A stretch of 64,000 bases of DNA from Curtobacterium sp. MCBA15_012 (lineage in GTDB: Bacteria; Actinomycetota; Actinomycetes; Actinomycetales; Microbacteriaceae). Positions 41,652 through 50,571 of the stretch are shown here, one piece after another. The position numbers and the translations under genes were made by a program. The stretch covers positions 1,674,001 to 1,738,000 of the forward strand of contig NZ_CP126267.1 in NCBI RefSeq assembly GCF_001864935.2, in the 5' to 3' direction. Positions within the stretch are counted from its first letter, which is position 1. Each line of letters starts with the position of its first letter. Under the pieces are notes generated by a model. That model was not told the DNA's origin, ran no database searches, and saw nothing but the letters and a program-made list of their open reading frames with translations.

Positions 41652-43194
41652 GGGTCGACTCCTGGTCGGTGGTGGGGGTGGTGTGGTCGGGGGAGGTGCG
41701 CGGGTCGGTCCCGGCCCCTGGCTCGGTGTCGTCGCCCGGTCGGGTGTCGGTCCGGGTGCTGCGACCGCGGCGGCCCGCGACGATGCCGACGGTGACGAGC
41801 ACGGCGGCGAGGACGGTCACCGCGATGGCGGCGACCTGCACCGCGGACGAGAACGCGGCACCCTCGGCGGCGGACCGGTGCACCGCTGCGACGCTGCCGG
41901 TCACGAGGGCGGCGAGGACGGTGCCGCTCGCGGCGATCCCGACCGCGGTGGCGAGTTCGCTCGCGGTGTCGACGAGGGCCGCGCCGACCGAGGTGCGGTC
42001 GGCGGGCAGGCCGGTCAGCACGCTCGTGCCGGCGACCGCGCCGACGACCCGCATCCCGGCGGCGACGAGCACGAGGGCGACCACCACGAACGGGTACCCG
42101 TGGCGACCGAGCCCGGCGAAGACGGCGAGTCCGGCGACGACGGCCACCGCGCTCGTCCACGCCGCTCGGTCGAGGCCGACGCGGGCGACGAACGGCCCGA
42201 CCAGGCGGCCGCTCGCGAGGAGCACGACCACCTGCGGCAGGGTCCCGACGGCGGCGAGGGCGGGCGGCCACCCCCACCCGGACTGCAGCTGGAGCGTGAC
42301 GAGGTACGACAGGCCGGCGGTGGCGAGCCCGGCGGCGGCCTTGTGGGCGAGGCCGCTGGCCACGAGGGGGCGCGCGACGAGCCGGAGGTCGAGCAGCGGG
42401 TGCGGCGCGGTGTGCTGCCGGACGACGAAGCCCGCGGCTGCGAGCACCGTGAGCACCACGGCGGCCCACGAGCCGGCACCGGCACCGACGACGAACAGCG
42501 TCGGCGTGACGAGGACCCCGGCCACCGCGACCGCACCGGTGACGGCGCCGAGCAGGTCGACCGGGTCGCGGTGCAGGTCGCCGGCACGGTCGACGGCGAT
42601 CCCGGCGCGGATGCCGACGCACGCGACGACCGCGACGGGGGCGTTCGCGACGAGGAGCACCTGCCACGGCGCCACCGCGAGCACGAACCCGCCGATGGTC
42701 GGTCCCACGGCGAGGCCGACGAGTCCCGCGGTCGAGATGACCGTGAGCGCCCGGACACGCAGGTCCTGCCGGTCGAACAGCCGGAACGCCAGGGCCATCG
42801 ACCCCGGCGTGGTCATCGCGGCGGCGATGCCGGTGAGCGCGCGGACGACGATGAGCTGCTCGACCGAGGTGACGAGGACGGTCGCGATGCTCACCAGGGC
42901 GAGCAGCACCAGACCGACGAGCATGACGCGGCGGCGGCCGAACCGGTCGGCGACGGCGCCGAACAGGAGCATGAGGCCGCCGAACGCGACCGAGTAGGCG
43001 CCGGAGACCCACTGCAGGGCGGCCGTCGACGCGGTGAGGTCGCGGCCGATGGTCGGGAGCGCGACGGTGAGGACCGAGTTGTCGAGCATCTCGAACAGGA
43101 ACACGGCTGAGAGTCCGGCGAGGGCGACCCAGGCGTCGCGGAGACGGGGTGGAGCCGCGGTCTCGGGGACCGGGGACGAGGTGGGGACGGACAC
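41644..43194 (-). CDS. MFS drug-efflux transporter (DHA2, 14-span type)
   Basis: A 516-residue transporter. The first helix WVALAGLSAVFLFEMLDNSV ends with the D-N-S-V-L-T-V-A-L-P-x-I signature of DHA2/QacA proteins. It is followed by QWVSGAYSVAFGGLMLLFGA and motif A (VADRFGRRRVMLVG). About 14 hydrophobic segments can be counted, and the tail is a polar Thr/Asp-rich segment. GTG 43194 has AAGGAG 7 nt upstream; the longer frame has no coding sense. It is cotranscribed with the esterase gene. A MarR-like palindrome lies 164 nt upstream. Confidence 0.92.
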   Translation of the reverse strand: MSVPTSSPVPETAAPPRLRDAWVALAGLSAVFLFEMLDNSVLTVALPTIGRDLTASTAALQWVSGAYSVAFGGLMLLFGAVADRFGRRRVMLVGLVLLALVSIATVLVTSVEQLIVVRALTGIAAAMTTPGSMALAFRLFDRQDLRVRALTVISTAGLVGLAVGPTIGGFVLAVAPWQVLLVANAPVAVVACVGIRAGIAVDRAGDLHRDPVDLLGAVTGAVAVAGVLVTPTLFVVGAGAGSWAAVVLTVLAAAGFVVRQHTAPHPLLDLRLVARPLVASGLAHKAAAGLATAGLSYLVTLQLQSGWGWPPALAAVGTLPQVVVLLASGRLVGPFVARVGLDRAAWTSAVAVVAGLAVFAGLGRHGYPFVVVALVLVAAGMRVVGAVAGTSVLTGLPADRTSVGAALVDTASELATAVGIAASGTVLAALVTGSVAAVHRSAAEGAAFSSAVQVAAIAVTVLAAVLVTVGIVAGRRGRSTRTDTRPGDDTEPGAGTDPRTSPDHTTPTTDQESTRA

Positions 43195-43357
43195 GGGCGC
43201 ACTCCTTCGACGAAGAAGTGGCGACTCCCGTGAGTCACGTACGCGGTGCCGCCGGCCGGGGCCGGAGGCGTTTTTCCCTCTGCGCCAGACGCTAGCGCAC
43301 GTCCGGGCAGCGGCGCCACCGTTCGCGGCGGGTGGCGCTAGCCGGAAGGCGAACGTA

Positions 43358-43372
43358 GTTAGACAAACTAAC
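43358..43372. promoter_or_regulatory. MarR-type operator candidate
   Basis: GTTAG-acaaa-CTAAC, a 5-bp inverted repeat in an unusually AT-rich patch (TAGTTAGACAAACTAACC). It lies between the MFS gene and the small rightward frames. TTAG-N5-CTAA is a common MarR-family layout; no marR gene is adjacent. Confidence 0.45.
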
Positions 43373-43437
43373 CTCCGGGTCGCATGCTGGTCCGGCGCCC
43401 GCCCGAGGTGCACTCCCCAGCAGTGAGGCGGTTCGTC

Positions 43438-43515
43438 ATGGCACGGACAGCAGGTCCCTCCACCGCCGACCGCGAGACGGCTGCCGGTCGCACCGAGACG
43501 ACGGTGTCCCCGTGA
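43438..43515 (+). CDS. Possible 25-residue leader peptide
   Basis: ATG 43438 gives MARTAGPSTADRETAAGRTE and TTVSP. Its stop overlaps the GTG of the next small frame (GTGA). The coupling makes a leader plausible, but at this size chance is possible. Confidence 0.3.
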   Translation: MARTAGPSTADRETAAGRTETTVSP

Positions 43516-43673
43516 CGCCGCACCCGACGCTGTCCGAACTCCGGACCCGCCCGAGCGAGTGGCACCGCCGCGGCATGAGCCACCCCGACGAGCTCCAGGC
43601 GATGGTGCACCGACGACTCCTCGAGGACGTCCCGACCGAGCCGACCTACAGCGACTTCTTCACCGCTCCGTGA
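43512..43673 (+). CDS. Small 53-residue hypothetical protein
   Basis: GTG 43512 gives TPHPTLSELRTRPSEWHRRG, then MSHPDELQAMVHRRLLEDVP and TEPTYSDFFTAP. Third positions are nearly all G/C, and the peptide is amphipathic with a conserved-looking tail, so it is probably real. It is divergent from the MFS gene and may share its operator. No family is recognised. An internal ATG at 43575 is an alternative start. Confidence 0.45.
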   Translation: MTPHPTLSELRTRPSEWHRRGMSHPDELQAMVHRRLLEDVPTEPTYSDFFTAP

Positions 43674-43745
43674 GGCGCCCGGACCGAGGTGAGTCTCGCT
43701 CGTGACTCACAGCCACTCCTCCCGGCCGCGTGCGACCATCACCCC

Positions 43746-44714
43746 ATGACCGCCGCAGTCCCGGACGTCCGCCAGGTGGCGGCAGCGACGGGCGACGACC
43801 TCGACGCCGCCCGGGCGCTGTTCGAGGGCGCGTACGACGCGGCGGGCTTCCTGCCGGAGCGGACGGCGCGTCCGTTCGGGTACCGGTTCCGGTCGGTCGG
43901 CAACGCCACCCTGACGCTCGACGCCAAGCGGTTCGACGGTCGGATGGCCGGCGAGGTCGACGCGACGAGCCACTACTTCGTCACCTGGGTCAGCGACGGC
44001 GGCGGCGTCGTGGACATCGGCCGCGACGAGGTCGTGCTCGCCCCGGGTCGTCCGGTCGTGTTCCCCAGCGCGCGGCCGTTCCGCTTCGACCTCGCCGACG
44101 TCCGGCAGAACGTCGTGCAGTTCGACCGCACCACGCTCGAGCACGTCGCGGCGGAACTGCACGGCACCGAACCCGCGCCGATCGTCTTCGACCACGCGGC
44201 CGCCCCGGTCCGGAGCGCGCTGCGCTTCTGGGACGCCGAGCTCCGGGGCACGGCCCCGACGGTCCTCGGCTCCGCCCCGCTGTCGCCGCTCGCCATGGCC
44301 GAGGCCGCGCGGCGGACCGCGTTCGCGATGCTCCGGACGTTCCCGCACGTGACCCTCGCGACGCGTGCACCGGTGCCGCCCCAGGCGACGGGCCGCGTCG
44401 AGCAGGCCATCGAGTACATGCACGCCAACGTCGAGCGCCCGCTCTCGACCACGGACGTCGCCGAGTACGTGGGCCTGAGCGTCCGCGGGCTGCAGCAGGG
44501 GTTCCAGCGCCAGGTCGGCGAGACCCCGAACGGCATGCTCCGCGGCATGCGGCTCGACCGGGTGCGGTCGGTGCTGCGCTCCCGTGCGCTGGGCGAGGTC
44601 ACCGTCGCCGGCGTCGCACGCGAGTGGGGCTTCGCGCACGCCGGCCGCTTCTCGGCCGCCTACGCGAAGCGGTTCGGCGAGTCGCCGAGCGAGACCCTCC
44701 GCCGCCCCCGGTAG
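43746..44714 (+). CDS. AraC-family transcription regulator
   Basis: A 322-residue regulator. The N-terminal 200 residues form a cupin-like AraC_binding_2 domain (GYRFRSVGNATLTLDAKRFD; DEVVLAPGRPVVFPSARPFR). Residues about 220-320 contain the two helix-turn-helix AraC DNA-binding domain (STTDVAEYVGLSVRGLQQGF, then VTVAGVAREWGFAHAGRFSA and AYAKRFGESPSETLRR). I chose ATG 43746; the frame is open 57 nt further. Its target is unknown. Confidence 0.92.
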   Translation: MTAAVPDVRQVAAATGDDLDAARALFEGAYDAAGFLPERTARPFGYRFRSVGNATLTLDAKRFDGRMAGEVDATSHYFVTWVSDGGGVVDIGRDEVVLAPGRPVVFPSARPFRFDLADVRQNVVQFDRTTLEHVAAELHGTEPAPIVFDHAAAPVRSALRFWDAELRGTAPTVLGSAPLSPLAMAEAARRTAFAMLRTFPHVTLATRAPVPPQATGRVEQAIEYMHANVERPLSTTDVAEYVGLSVRGLQQGFQRQVGETPNGMLRGMRLDRVRSVLRSRALGEVTVAGVAREWGFAHAGRFSAAYAKRFGESPSETLRRPR

Positions 44715-44736
44715 GTGGCCGCCGGTCCGGCGCCGA

Positions 44737-44784
44737 GACGGACGGGAGGCGCGGTGCGGGCCCGACCCGCGCCTCCCGTCCGTC
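44737..44784. terminator. GGACGGGAGGC-family stem-loop (bidirectional terminator)
   Basis: Perfect 14-bp arms (GACGGACGGGAGGC / GCCTCCCGTCCGTC) with further GC pairing inside, between the converging AraC and XRE-MmyB genes. Confidence 0.85.
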
Positions 44785-44814
44785 CCCCGGTCGCGTCCAC
44801 GCGACCCGCACCCG

Positions 44815-45651
44815 TCAGTGCTGGCTCGCGGATCCCGCGGTCGCGCCGAGCGCGGTGAGCAGCCGGAGCTTCTCCGCGCTCGCGCTGCCCGCCTCGGGGT
44901 AGTACGTGACGAGGACGAGCCCGTCGACCGGCAGCTTCTCGCGGAGCAGGTCGAGGCGACCGACCACGGGGTGCTCGACGACGACGCTGCCGCCGGTCAT
45001 CTCCCGGACGTCGTGGCGTGCCCAGAGCTCGCGGAACCGCGCGCTCGCGATCGACAGCTCACCGACCAGGGCGGCGGCGCGTGGGTCCGAGCCGTCCTCG
45101 CCGAAGGTGTGCCGGGCCGCGGCGACGAAGGACGCGAGGGAGTCCTCCCAGTCCACCTGGAAGGCGCGCTCCTCCGGGTCGAGCACGAGTGACCGCAGCC
45201 GGTTCTGTCCGGGCGTCAGTCGTGGCGAGAACGCCGTCGCCGGGCCGTTCGCGGCGAGGACGTCGAACGTGCGGCCCTCGAGGAAGGCCGGGACGTCGAG
45301 CGCGGCGAGCAGGTGGTGCAGGCGCGGTGGCACGCGCTCGGCCGCCGGGGCTCGGCGGGTGCGGGGCCGCGGGGCGGTGAGCCCGAGGAGGTAGGCGTGT
45401 TCGACGTCGTCGAGCTGCAGGACCCGGGCGATCGCGGTGAGCACCTGCGGCGAGGGGTTGGCGTCGCGACCGCGTTCGAGGCGCAGGTAGTAGTCGGCGC
45501 TGATCCCGGCGAGGAGGGCGACCTCCTCGCGGCGGAGGCCGGGGACCCGTCGCCGCGTGCCCTCGGGCAGGCCGACCTGCTCGGGCGTCACCAGGGCGCG
45601 TCGGGCGCGCAGGTACTCGCCGAGCACGTTGACCGGTCCCGTCGTCTCCAC
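44815..45651 (-). CDS. XRE-type regulator with MmyB-like ligand-binding domain (second copy of module)
   Basis: A 278-residue paralogue-like partner of the regulator at 27233. It has an N-terminal XRE domain (LGEYLRARRALVTPEQVGLP, RRVPGLRREEVALLAGISADYYLRLERG) and a C-terminal MmyB-type domain (TFDVLAANGPATAFSPRL, RARFRELWARHDVREMTGGS-like core, LLREKLPVDGLVLVTYYPEA). I chose GTG 45651; the longer frame upstream is junk. It is divergent from an SDR gene 170 bp away and probably represses or activates it. Confidence 0.9.
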   Translation of the reverse strand: METTGPVNVLGEYLRARRALVTPEQVGLPEGTRRRVPGLRREEVALLAGISADYYLRLERGRDANPSPQVLTAIARVLQLDDVEHAYLLGLTAPRPRTRRAPAAERVPPRLHHLLAALDVPAFLEGRTFDVLAANGPATAFSPRLTPGQNRLRSLVLDPEERAFQVDWEDSLASFVAAARHTFGEDGSDPRAAALVGELSIASARFRELWARHDVREMTGGSVVVEHPVVGRLDLLREKLPVDGLVLVTYYPEAGSASAEKLRLLTALGATAGSASQH

Positions 45652-45821
45652 CCCGCCGACGCTACGCGACCCCGGCGCCCGCAGCGGGGGTCCTGCCACT
45701 CCCCGGATGCGCGGGGTCCTCCCGCCCGGCTCCGCGTCGTCGCACGATCGACACCGTCGGACCGCCCGGTCCGACGGACAGCGTCGGGCCCCGCTCCCGA
45801 CCAGCACGGACAGGAGACACC

Positions 45822-46574
45822 ATGCGCACCACCGACCGCACCGCCCTCGTCGTCGGGGGCACCTCCGGCATCGGCCTCGGCCTCGCGCGACGGCTCGCCG
45901 CAGCCGGCAGCACCGTCGTCGTCGGCGGACGCGACCCCGAGCGCGACGCGGGCCGGTTCGACGGCCTCGACACCGTCCGGATCGACGTCACGGACCCGGC
46001 GTCCGTCCTCCGCGCACGCGACGAGGTGCTCGACCGCCACCCCGACCTCGACCTGCTCGTGACGATGTCCGGGGTGATGTCGCAGGAGGACCTGCTCGAC
46101 CCCGGTCATGCAGTAGCAGCCGAGACGACCGTGGCGGTCAACCTGCTCGGCACCATGCGCGTGGTCGACGCGTTCCTGCCGCACCTGACCGCGCGGGGCG
46201 CTGCCGACGTCGTCACGGTGTCCTCCGGGATCGCGTTCCTGCCCTTCCCGCTGATGCCGGCGTACGGGGCGTCGAAGGCCGGCGTGCACGCGTGGACCGA
46301 GGCGCTGCGTCCCCAGCTCGCCGGGACCGGCGTGACCGTCACCGAGCTCGTTCCGCCGGCGGTCGCGACGGCCGGGCAGGAGCGGGTGAACCCGCGGGCG
46401 CTGCCGCTGGACGCGTTCCTCGACGAGGTCCTCGCGATCCTGGCCACCGAGCCGACCCCGCAGGAGGTCGTCGTCGAGGCCGCGCAGTACCTGCGGTGGG
46501 CCGAGCGGGACGGGACCTACGCGGACCTGCTCCGGGTGCGGTCCGAGCCGCTGTCCCAGCTGCCGGGGCGGTGA
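45822..46574 (+). CDS. Short-chain dehydrogenase (DltE/oxidoreductase-like SDR)
   Basis: A 250-residue NAD(P)-dependent SDR. It has GGTSGIG (residues 12-18), MSGVMS in the NNAG position, catalytic Ser in VTVSSGIAFLPF (134/135), and Y148-x-x-x-K152 in MPAYGASKAG. AGGAG lies 5-6 nt before the ATG. It is the divergent partner of the XRE-MmyB regulator. The NNAG motif is unusual (SG instead of AG), but that is within the family's range. Confidence 0.9.
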   Translation: MRTTDRTALVVGGTSGIGLGLARRLAAAGSTVVVGGRDPERDAGRFDGLDTVRIDVTDPASVLRARDEVLDRHPDLDLLVTMSGVMSQEDLLDPGHAVAAETTVAVNLLGTMRVVDAFLPHLTARGAADVVTVSSGIAFLPFPLMPAYGASKAGVHAWTEALRPQLAGTGVTVTELVPPAVATAGQERVNPRALPLDAFLDEVLAILATEPTPQEVVVEAAQYLRWAERDGTYADLLRVRSEPLSQLPGR

Positions 46575-46666
46575 GCCCGGGGGGGGGGGGGGCGACGGGC
46601 CCTTGGGCGCTGAGCCCGGGGCGCTGGGCCCGGGTGCGCTGGGCCCGGGGCGCGCTGCCGGTGGCG
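46575..46666. repeat. Poly-G tract and tandem GGCGCTGGGCCCG-type repeats
   Basis: A run of 14 G (46579-46592) is followed by three imperfect units of GGGCGCTGAGCCCG / GGGCGCTGGGCCCG. It fills the gap between two converging genes. It may act as a terminator; the G run is a probable slippage and sequencing-error site. Confidence 0.75.
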
Positions 46667-47425
46667 TCAGCCCGCCTGCGTCCGGAGCAGTGCGGCGGCC
46701 TCGCGGACGGCCGTCGGCGCACCGGCCAGGTGCCAGTCGTGCCCGTGCGCCCGGACGACCTCGGCCGTCCCGCCGACGCCCTCGACGAGTGCCCGCCCGG
46801 GCAGCCAGTCCCACGCGGCGCAGTCGACCTGCACCCACAGGCCGATGCGTCCCGCGGCGACGTCGGCGAGGTCGCACGAGCCGGAGCCGCTCACGCGCAG
46901 GGTCGCCGCCGCGGCGAGCAGCGCGAACAGGGGAGCCGTGGCGTCGTCGCGCAGATGTGCGGCGTTGAGGAACGTCGCCACGCTCGCCCGGGCCAGCGGG
47001 AGGTCGGCGATGTCGGGCACGACCTGCCCGTCGCACTCGGTCCGGCCGTCGAGCGCGACCCAGGTCTCGTCGGGCAGGTGCCGACGGACGGCACCGGCGG
47101 TCAGCACCCCGTCCGTCTCGAGCGCGACGGCGCTGCACCACGCGGGCAGCCCGGCGACGTAGTTCCACGTGCCGTCGATCGGGTCGACGTGCCACCGGCG
47201 ACCAGAGGTGCCGTCGGCGTGCGCGCCCTCCTCGCCGGTGACGCCGTCGTCCGGACGGTGGTCGGCGAGCATGCGACGCACCAGGTCCTCGGCGGCGCGG
47301 TCGGCCGCGGTGACGAGGTCGGCGGCGGACGTCTTCTGCGTCGTCTCCGTCCCCCCGCGGCGCATGGTGGCCGCGAGGTCCGCGGCGTCGGTCACGAGGG
47401 CGGTGGCGAGGGTGCGGTCGTCCAT
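46667..47425 (-). CDS. Inositol-phosphatase-family (IMPase/HisN-like) hydrolase
   Basis: A 252-residue Mg-dependent phosphatase. Metal-site motifs are GEEGAHA (residues 64-67) and HVDPIDGTWNYVAGLPAWCS (Asp81, Asp84). The C-terminal DCAAWDWLPGRALVEGVGG gives the third Asp. It could act on inositol phosphates, histidinol phosphate or PAP-type substrates; the motifs do not distinguish. ATG 47425 is the natural start. The gene reads away from the alpha/beta-hydrolase gene. Confidence 0.88.
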   Translation of the reverse strand: MDDRTLATALVTDAADLAATMRRGGTETTQKTSAADLVTAADRAAEDLVRRMLADHRPDDGVTGEEGAHADGTSGRRWHVDPIDGTWNYVAGLPAWCSAVALETDGVLTAGAVRRHLPDETWVALDGRTECDGQVVPDIADLPLARASVATFLNAAHLRDDATAPLFALLAAAATLRVSGSGSCDLADVAAGRIGLWVQVDCAAWDWLPGRALVEGVGGTAEVVRAHGHDWHLAGAPTAVREAAALLRTQAG

Positions 47426-47598
47426 CCGGTCACGGTAGCGGGCGTCGGACCGGGCCGGGACCAGCGCTCCGGCGGCGTGTCAGGGCGCGGTCGCCGCGAT
47501 CGACCGCGCCGCGCGGTCCCGTTCCGGGGCGCTCTCCATCGGCACGTCACGGCAGCACGGGCCCGGGCTGTGTCGGCGTCGGTCGCTACGGTTGTCCG

Positions 47599-48405
47599 GT
47601 GATCATCCGCACCGAGGGTTCCGGCCGTCCGCTCGTCGCGCTGCACGGCTTCGGGCTCGACCACCGCGTGATGCTGCCGCTCGAGCACATGGTGGGCGAC
47701 GCTCCGTGGCGGCGGGTCTACGTCGACCTGCCGTGGACCGCGGCCGCCCGGCGCGCGGCAGCGGACTCCGGCTCCGCGCGGGTCCCGACCAGCACCCTCG
47801 AGGTCGCTCGGGGCGTCGTCGCCGAGCTCCGCGACGCGCTCGGCGACGAGCCGTTCGCGGTGGTCGGCAACTCGTTCGGCGGCATGGTCGCCCGGTACGT
47901 CGCGCACGAGCTCCGGGACCAGGTGCTCGGCCTCGCCACCCTCGCCGGCGTCGTCGAGGCCGTGCACGCTGCCCGGACCGTCCCGGAGCGCACCGTCCTG
48001 CGCGTCGATCCGTCCGTGCTCGACCGCGCCGGTGACGCCCGCGACGACTTCGTCGCGAACAGCGTCGTGCAGGACGCAGCCACCTTCGACGCCTTCGTCG
48101 CGGGGGTGCTGCCCGGCCTCCGGGGTGCCGACCAGGCCGTGCTCGACGCCGTCGCGGAGGACTACGCGCTCCCGGTGGAGCCCGAGGCTGCCCACCCGGA
48201 GCCGTTCACCGCGCCGACGCTGCACCTGTTCGGTCGGCAGGACGAGGTCGTCGGGTACGAGGACGGGCTCGCCCTCCGGGACCACTACCCGCGCGGGTCG
48301 TTCGTGGTCCTCGACACGGCCGGACACAACGTGCACCTGGAGCAGCCCACGGTCACCGCAGCGCTCGTGCGCGACTGGCTCGCGCGGATGGACGCGACCG
48401 CCTGA
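47599..48405 (+). CDS. Alpha/beta-fold hydrolase
   Basis: A 268-residue hydrolase. It has the oxyanion HGFGLDHR (residues 16-23), nucleophile GNSFGG with Ser92, a probable acid in LFGRQDEVVGYEDG, and His243 in TAGHNVHLEQP. It belongs to the large group that includes haloperoxidases, lactonases and esterases, and the substrate is unknown. A dispersed stem-loop begins directly after the stop. Confidence 0.87.
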   Translation: MIIRTEGSGRPLVALHGFGLDHRVMLPLEHMVGDAPWRRVYVDLPWTAAARRAAADSGSARVPTSTLEVARGVVAELRDALGDEPFAVVGNSFGGMVARYVAHELRDQVLGLATLAGVVEAVHAARTVPERTVLRVDPSVLDRAGDARDDFVANSVVQDAATFDAFVAGVLPGLRGADQAVLDAVAEDYALPVEPEAAHPEPFTAPTLHLFGRQDEVVGYEDGLALRDHYPRGSFVVLDTAGHNVHLEQPTVTAALVRDWLARMDATA

Positions 48406-48449
48406 CGGACGGGAGGCACGGTGCGGGCCCGCCACGCGCCTCCCGTCCG
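48406..48449. terminator. GGACGGGAGGC-family stem-loop (bidirectional terminator)
   Basis: CGGACGGGAGGC...GCCTCCCGTCCG with complementary inner GC stretches, starting immediately after the hydrolase stop and ahead of the converging DUF1345 gene. Confidence 0.85.
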
Positions 48450-48504
48450 ACCGTGGTCGGGTGTCGAGCCGGGCGGGACCCGGACTGCGCTCGCCCGCGG
48501 TCGG

Positions 48505-49188
48505 TCAGCTGCCGAGACCGGCCACCAGGTTGATGACGCTCGCGATGACCACCGTGCCGAAGAAGAACGACAGCAGCGCGTGCCGCAGCGTCGCGACGCG
48601 GATCGCACTCGACGTGATCGACGTGTCGGACACCTGGTACGTCATGCCGACGGTCACCGCGAAGTAGGCGAAGTCGGAGTAGCGCGGCGGCTCCTGCTGG
48701 TTGAAGTCGATCCCGCCGGGCGCGCCGCTGTAGTACAGCTCGGCGTAGCGCAGCGTGAACAGGGTCTGCACGAGCAGCCACGACAGGAAGACGCTCACGA
48801 CGCCGAGGGCGGCCGCGGCGTCCTGCGCGCTGCCGTGCAGGTCCCGGGCGGTGCTCAGCACGACGAGGATCGCCACGACGCTCGCTGCGGAGGCACCGAC
48901 GAGCAGCAGGTCCGACACGGTGCGGCGCGGGTCCTCGCGGGCGGCGTGCTGCGCGGTGCGCTCGGCGTCGTCGTCGAGGAGCGGGAACGCCGTCACGACG
49001 TAGACCGCGCACGCCGCCGCCCACCCGACCGAGGCCGACCAGCGGGGGCCGACCACGAGGGCGGTGACGACGGCCGCGACCAGGCCGACGACGACCATGA
49101 GGACGAGGCGTGTGCGGTACCGCCGGGAGCGGCCGACGTGCGGGGTCGGCATCGGGACCGGAGCCGGCGGGTTCGGGGACGGGGACAC
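48505..49188 (-). CDS. DUF1345 family membrane protein
   Basis: A 227-residue integral membrane protein. The N-terminal 25 residues are Pro-rich. Hydrophobic segments follow (LVLMVVVGLVAAVVTALVVG; VGWAAACAVYVVTAFPLL; LLLVGASAASVVAILVVLST; LGVVSVFLSWLLVQTLF; FGTVVIASVINLVAGLG). The DUF1345 signature is present: TLRYAELYYSGAPGGIDFNQ, then EPPRYSDFAYFAVTVGMTYQ and VSDTSITSSAIRVATLRHAL. The family is widespread but its function is unknown. Confidence 0.9.
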   Translation of the reverse strand: MSPSPNPPAPVPMPTPHVGRSRRYRTRLVLMVVVGLVAAVVTALVVGPRWSASVGWAAACAVYVVTAFPLLDDDAERTAQHAAREDPRRTVSDLLLVGASAASVVAILVVLSTARDLHGSAQDAAAALGVVSVFLSWLLVQTLFTLRYAELYYSGAPGGIDFNQQEPPRYSDFAYFAVTVGMTYQVSDTSITSSAIRVATLRHALLSFFFGTVVIASVINLVAGLGS

Positions 49189-49470
49189 GGCTCCACCCTG
49201 GCCGCGTCCGCCGTCACGGCACCGTGCAGCGTGCGCCTGCTGCTGAGGGTGCGCCCAGGTCCGGCCCGCGCTGCACGTGGCGCGTGGGCCTGCCGTTCGC
49301 CGCTCGCCGTCTGGGGCGTGCCGCCGTGCGCCTGGGCTGGGGAGGGCATGCCGGTGCGTACGGGGGCCGTTCGGATCCCGTCAGGACGCCGGGTCGTGGC
49401 CGTCACCGCGGGTACGATCGCACGGGCCGTCCGACGGCCACGCACCGGCACCCGACCGAGGAGGACCGCG

Positions 49471-50541
49471 ATGGCCCTGATCGACAACGGCATCTACGTG
49501 GACGGCGTCCGCACCCAGTCCCCGACCGACCTGCGACGGACGTACGACGCCCTCGACGCTGCCGGCGGCGGTGCGATGGCGTGGATCGGGCTCTTCCGGC
49601 CGACCGACGCCGAGCTGACCTCGGTGGCCGACGAGTTCGGGCTCCACCCGCTCGCGGTCGAGGACGCCAGCAAGGGGCACCAGCGCGCGAAGCTCGAACG
49701 GTACGGCGACACGCTCTTCGTCGTGCTCCGGCCCGCCTGGTACGACCACGACGCCGAGACCGTCGAGTTCGGCGAGGTGCACCTGTTCACCGGCGACGGC
49801 TTCGTCGTGACCGTCCGGCACGCCGCGCGACCGAACCTCGCCGACGTGCGGAAGCGGCTCGAGACGGACCCGGAGTGGCTCGGTCGGGGATCCGAGGCCG
49901 TGCTGTGCGCCGTGCTCGACGAGGTCGTGGACGGCTACGCCCCGGTCGTCGCCGGGCTGCAGGACGACGTCGACGAGATCGAGGACGACCTGTTCGACGG
50001 CGACGTCGACCCGGACTCCTCGAAGCGCATCTACCAGCTGCTCAGCGAGGTGATCGGGTTCCAGCGGGCGATCAGTCCGCTGCCGGGCATGGCCCGCTCG
50101 CTCCTGCTCGGGGCCGAGAAGTACGGCACCGACCCCGAGGTGCAGAACCAGCTGCGGAACGTCCTCGACCACGCCATCCGGATCACCGAGCGCGCCGACA
50201 CGTTCCGCGCCCTGCTCGAGAACGCCCTGACGTTGCACGCGACCCTCGTCACGCAGGAACAGAACGACGCGATGCGCCGGATGACGAGTGCGTCGCTCGC
50301 CCAGGGCGAGGAGAGCCGTCGGCTCGCGCAGGCGTCGATGCGGCAGGGCGAGGAGGTCAAGAAGATCTCCTCGTGGGCGGCGATCCTGTTCGCGCCGACC
50401 CTGGTCGCGTCGATCTACGGCATGAACTTCGACCACATGCCCGAGCTGCACTGGACGTTCGGGTACCCGTTCGCGATCGTGCTCATGCTCGTGATGGCCG
50501 TGGTGCTCTGGGTCGTCTTCAAACGGCGCGGCTGGCTGTGA
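49471..50541 (+). CDS. corA: CorA-family magnesium/cobalt transporter
   Basis: A 356-residue pentameric divalent-cation channel. The long cytosolic domain (GAMAWIGLFRPTDAELTSVA, VEDASKGHQRAKLERYGDTL) is followed by the pore helix and the GMN selectivity loop (YGMNFDHMPE, residues 316-325). A second helix ends in a short basic tail (FKRRGWL). GAGGAGGA precedes ATG 49471; the frame is open much further upstream without coding sense. The gene stands alone. Confidence 0.94.
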   Translation: MALIDNGIYVDGVRTQSPTDLRRTYDALDAAGGGAMAWIGLFRPTDAELTSVADEFGLHPLAVEDASKGHQRAKLERYGDTLFVVLRPAWYDHDAETVEFGEVHLFTGDGFVVTVRHAARPNLADVRKRLETDPEWLGRGSEAVLCAVLDEVVDGYAPVVAGLQDDVDEIEDDLFDGDVDPDSSKRIYQLLSEVIGFQRAISPLPGMARSLLLGAEKYGTDPEVQNQLRNVLDHAIRITERADTFRALLENALTLHATLVTQEQNDAMRRMTSASLAQGEESRRLAQASMRQGEEVKKISSWAAILFAPTLVASIYGMNFDHMPELHWTFGYPFAIVLMLVMAVVLWVVFKRRGWL

Positions 50542-50571
50542 CCCCGCGCCTCCCGTCCGCCGTCCGCGCCG

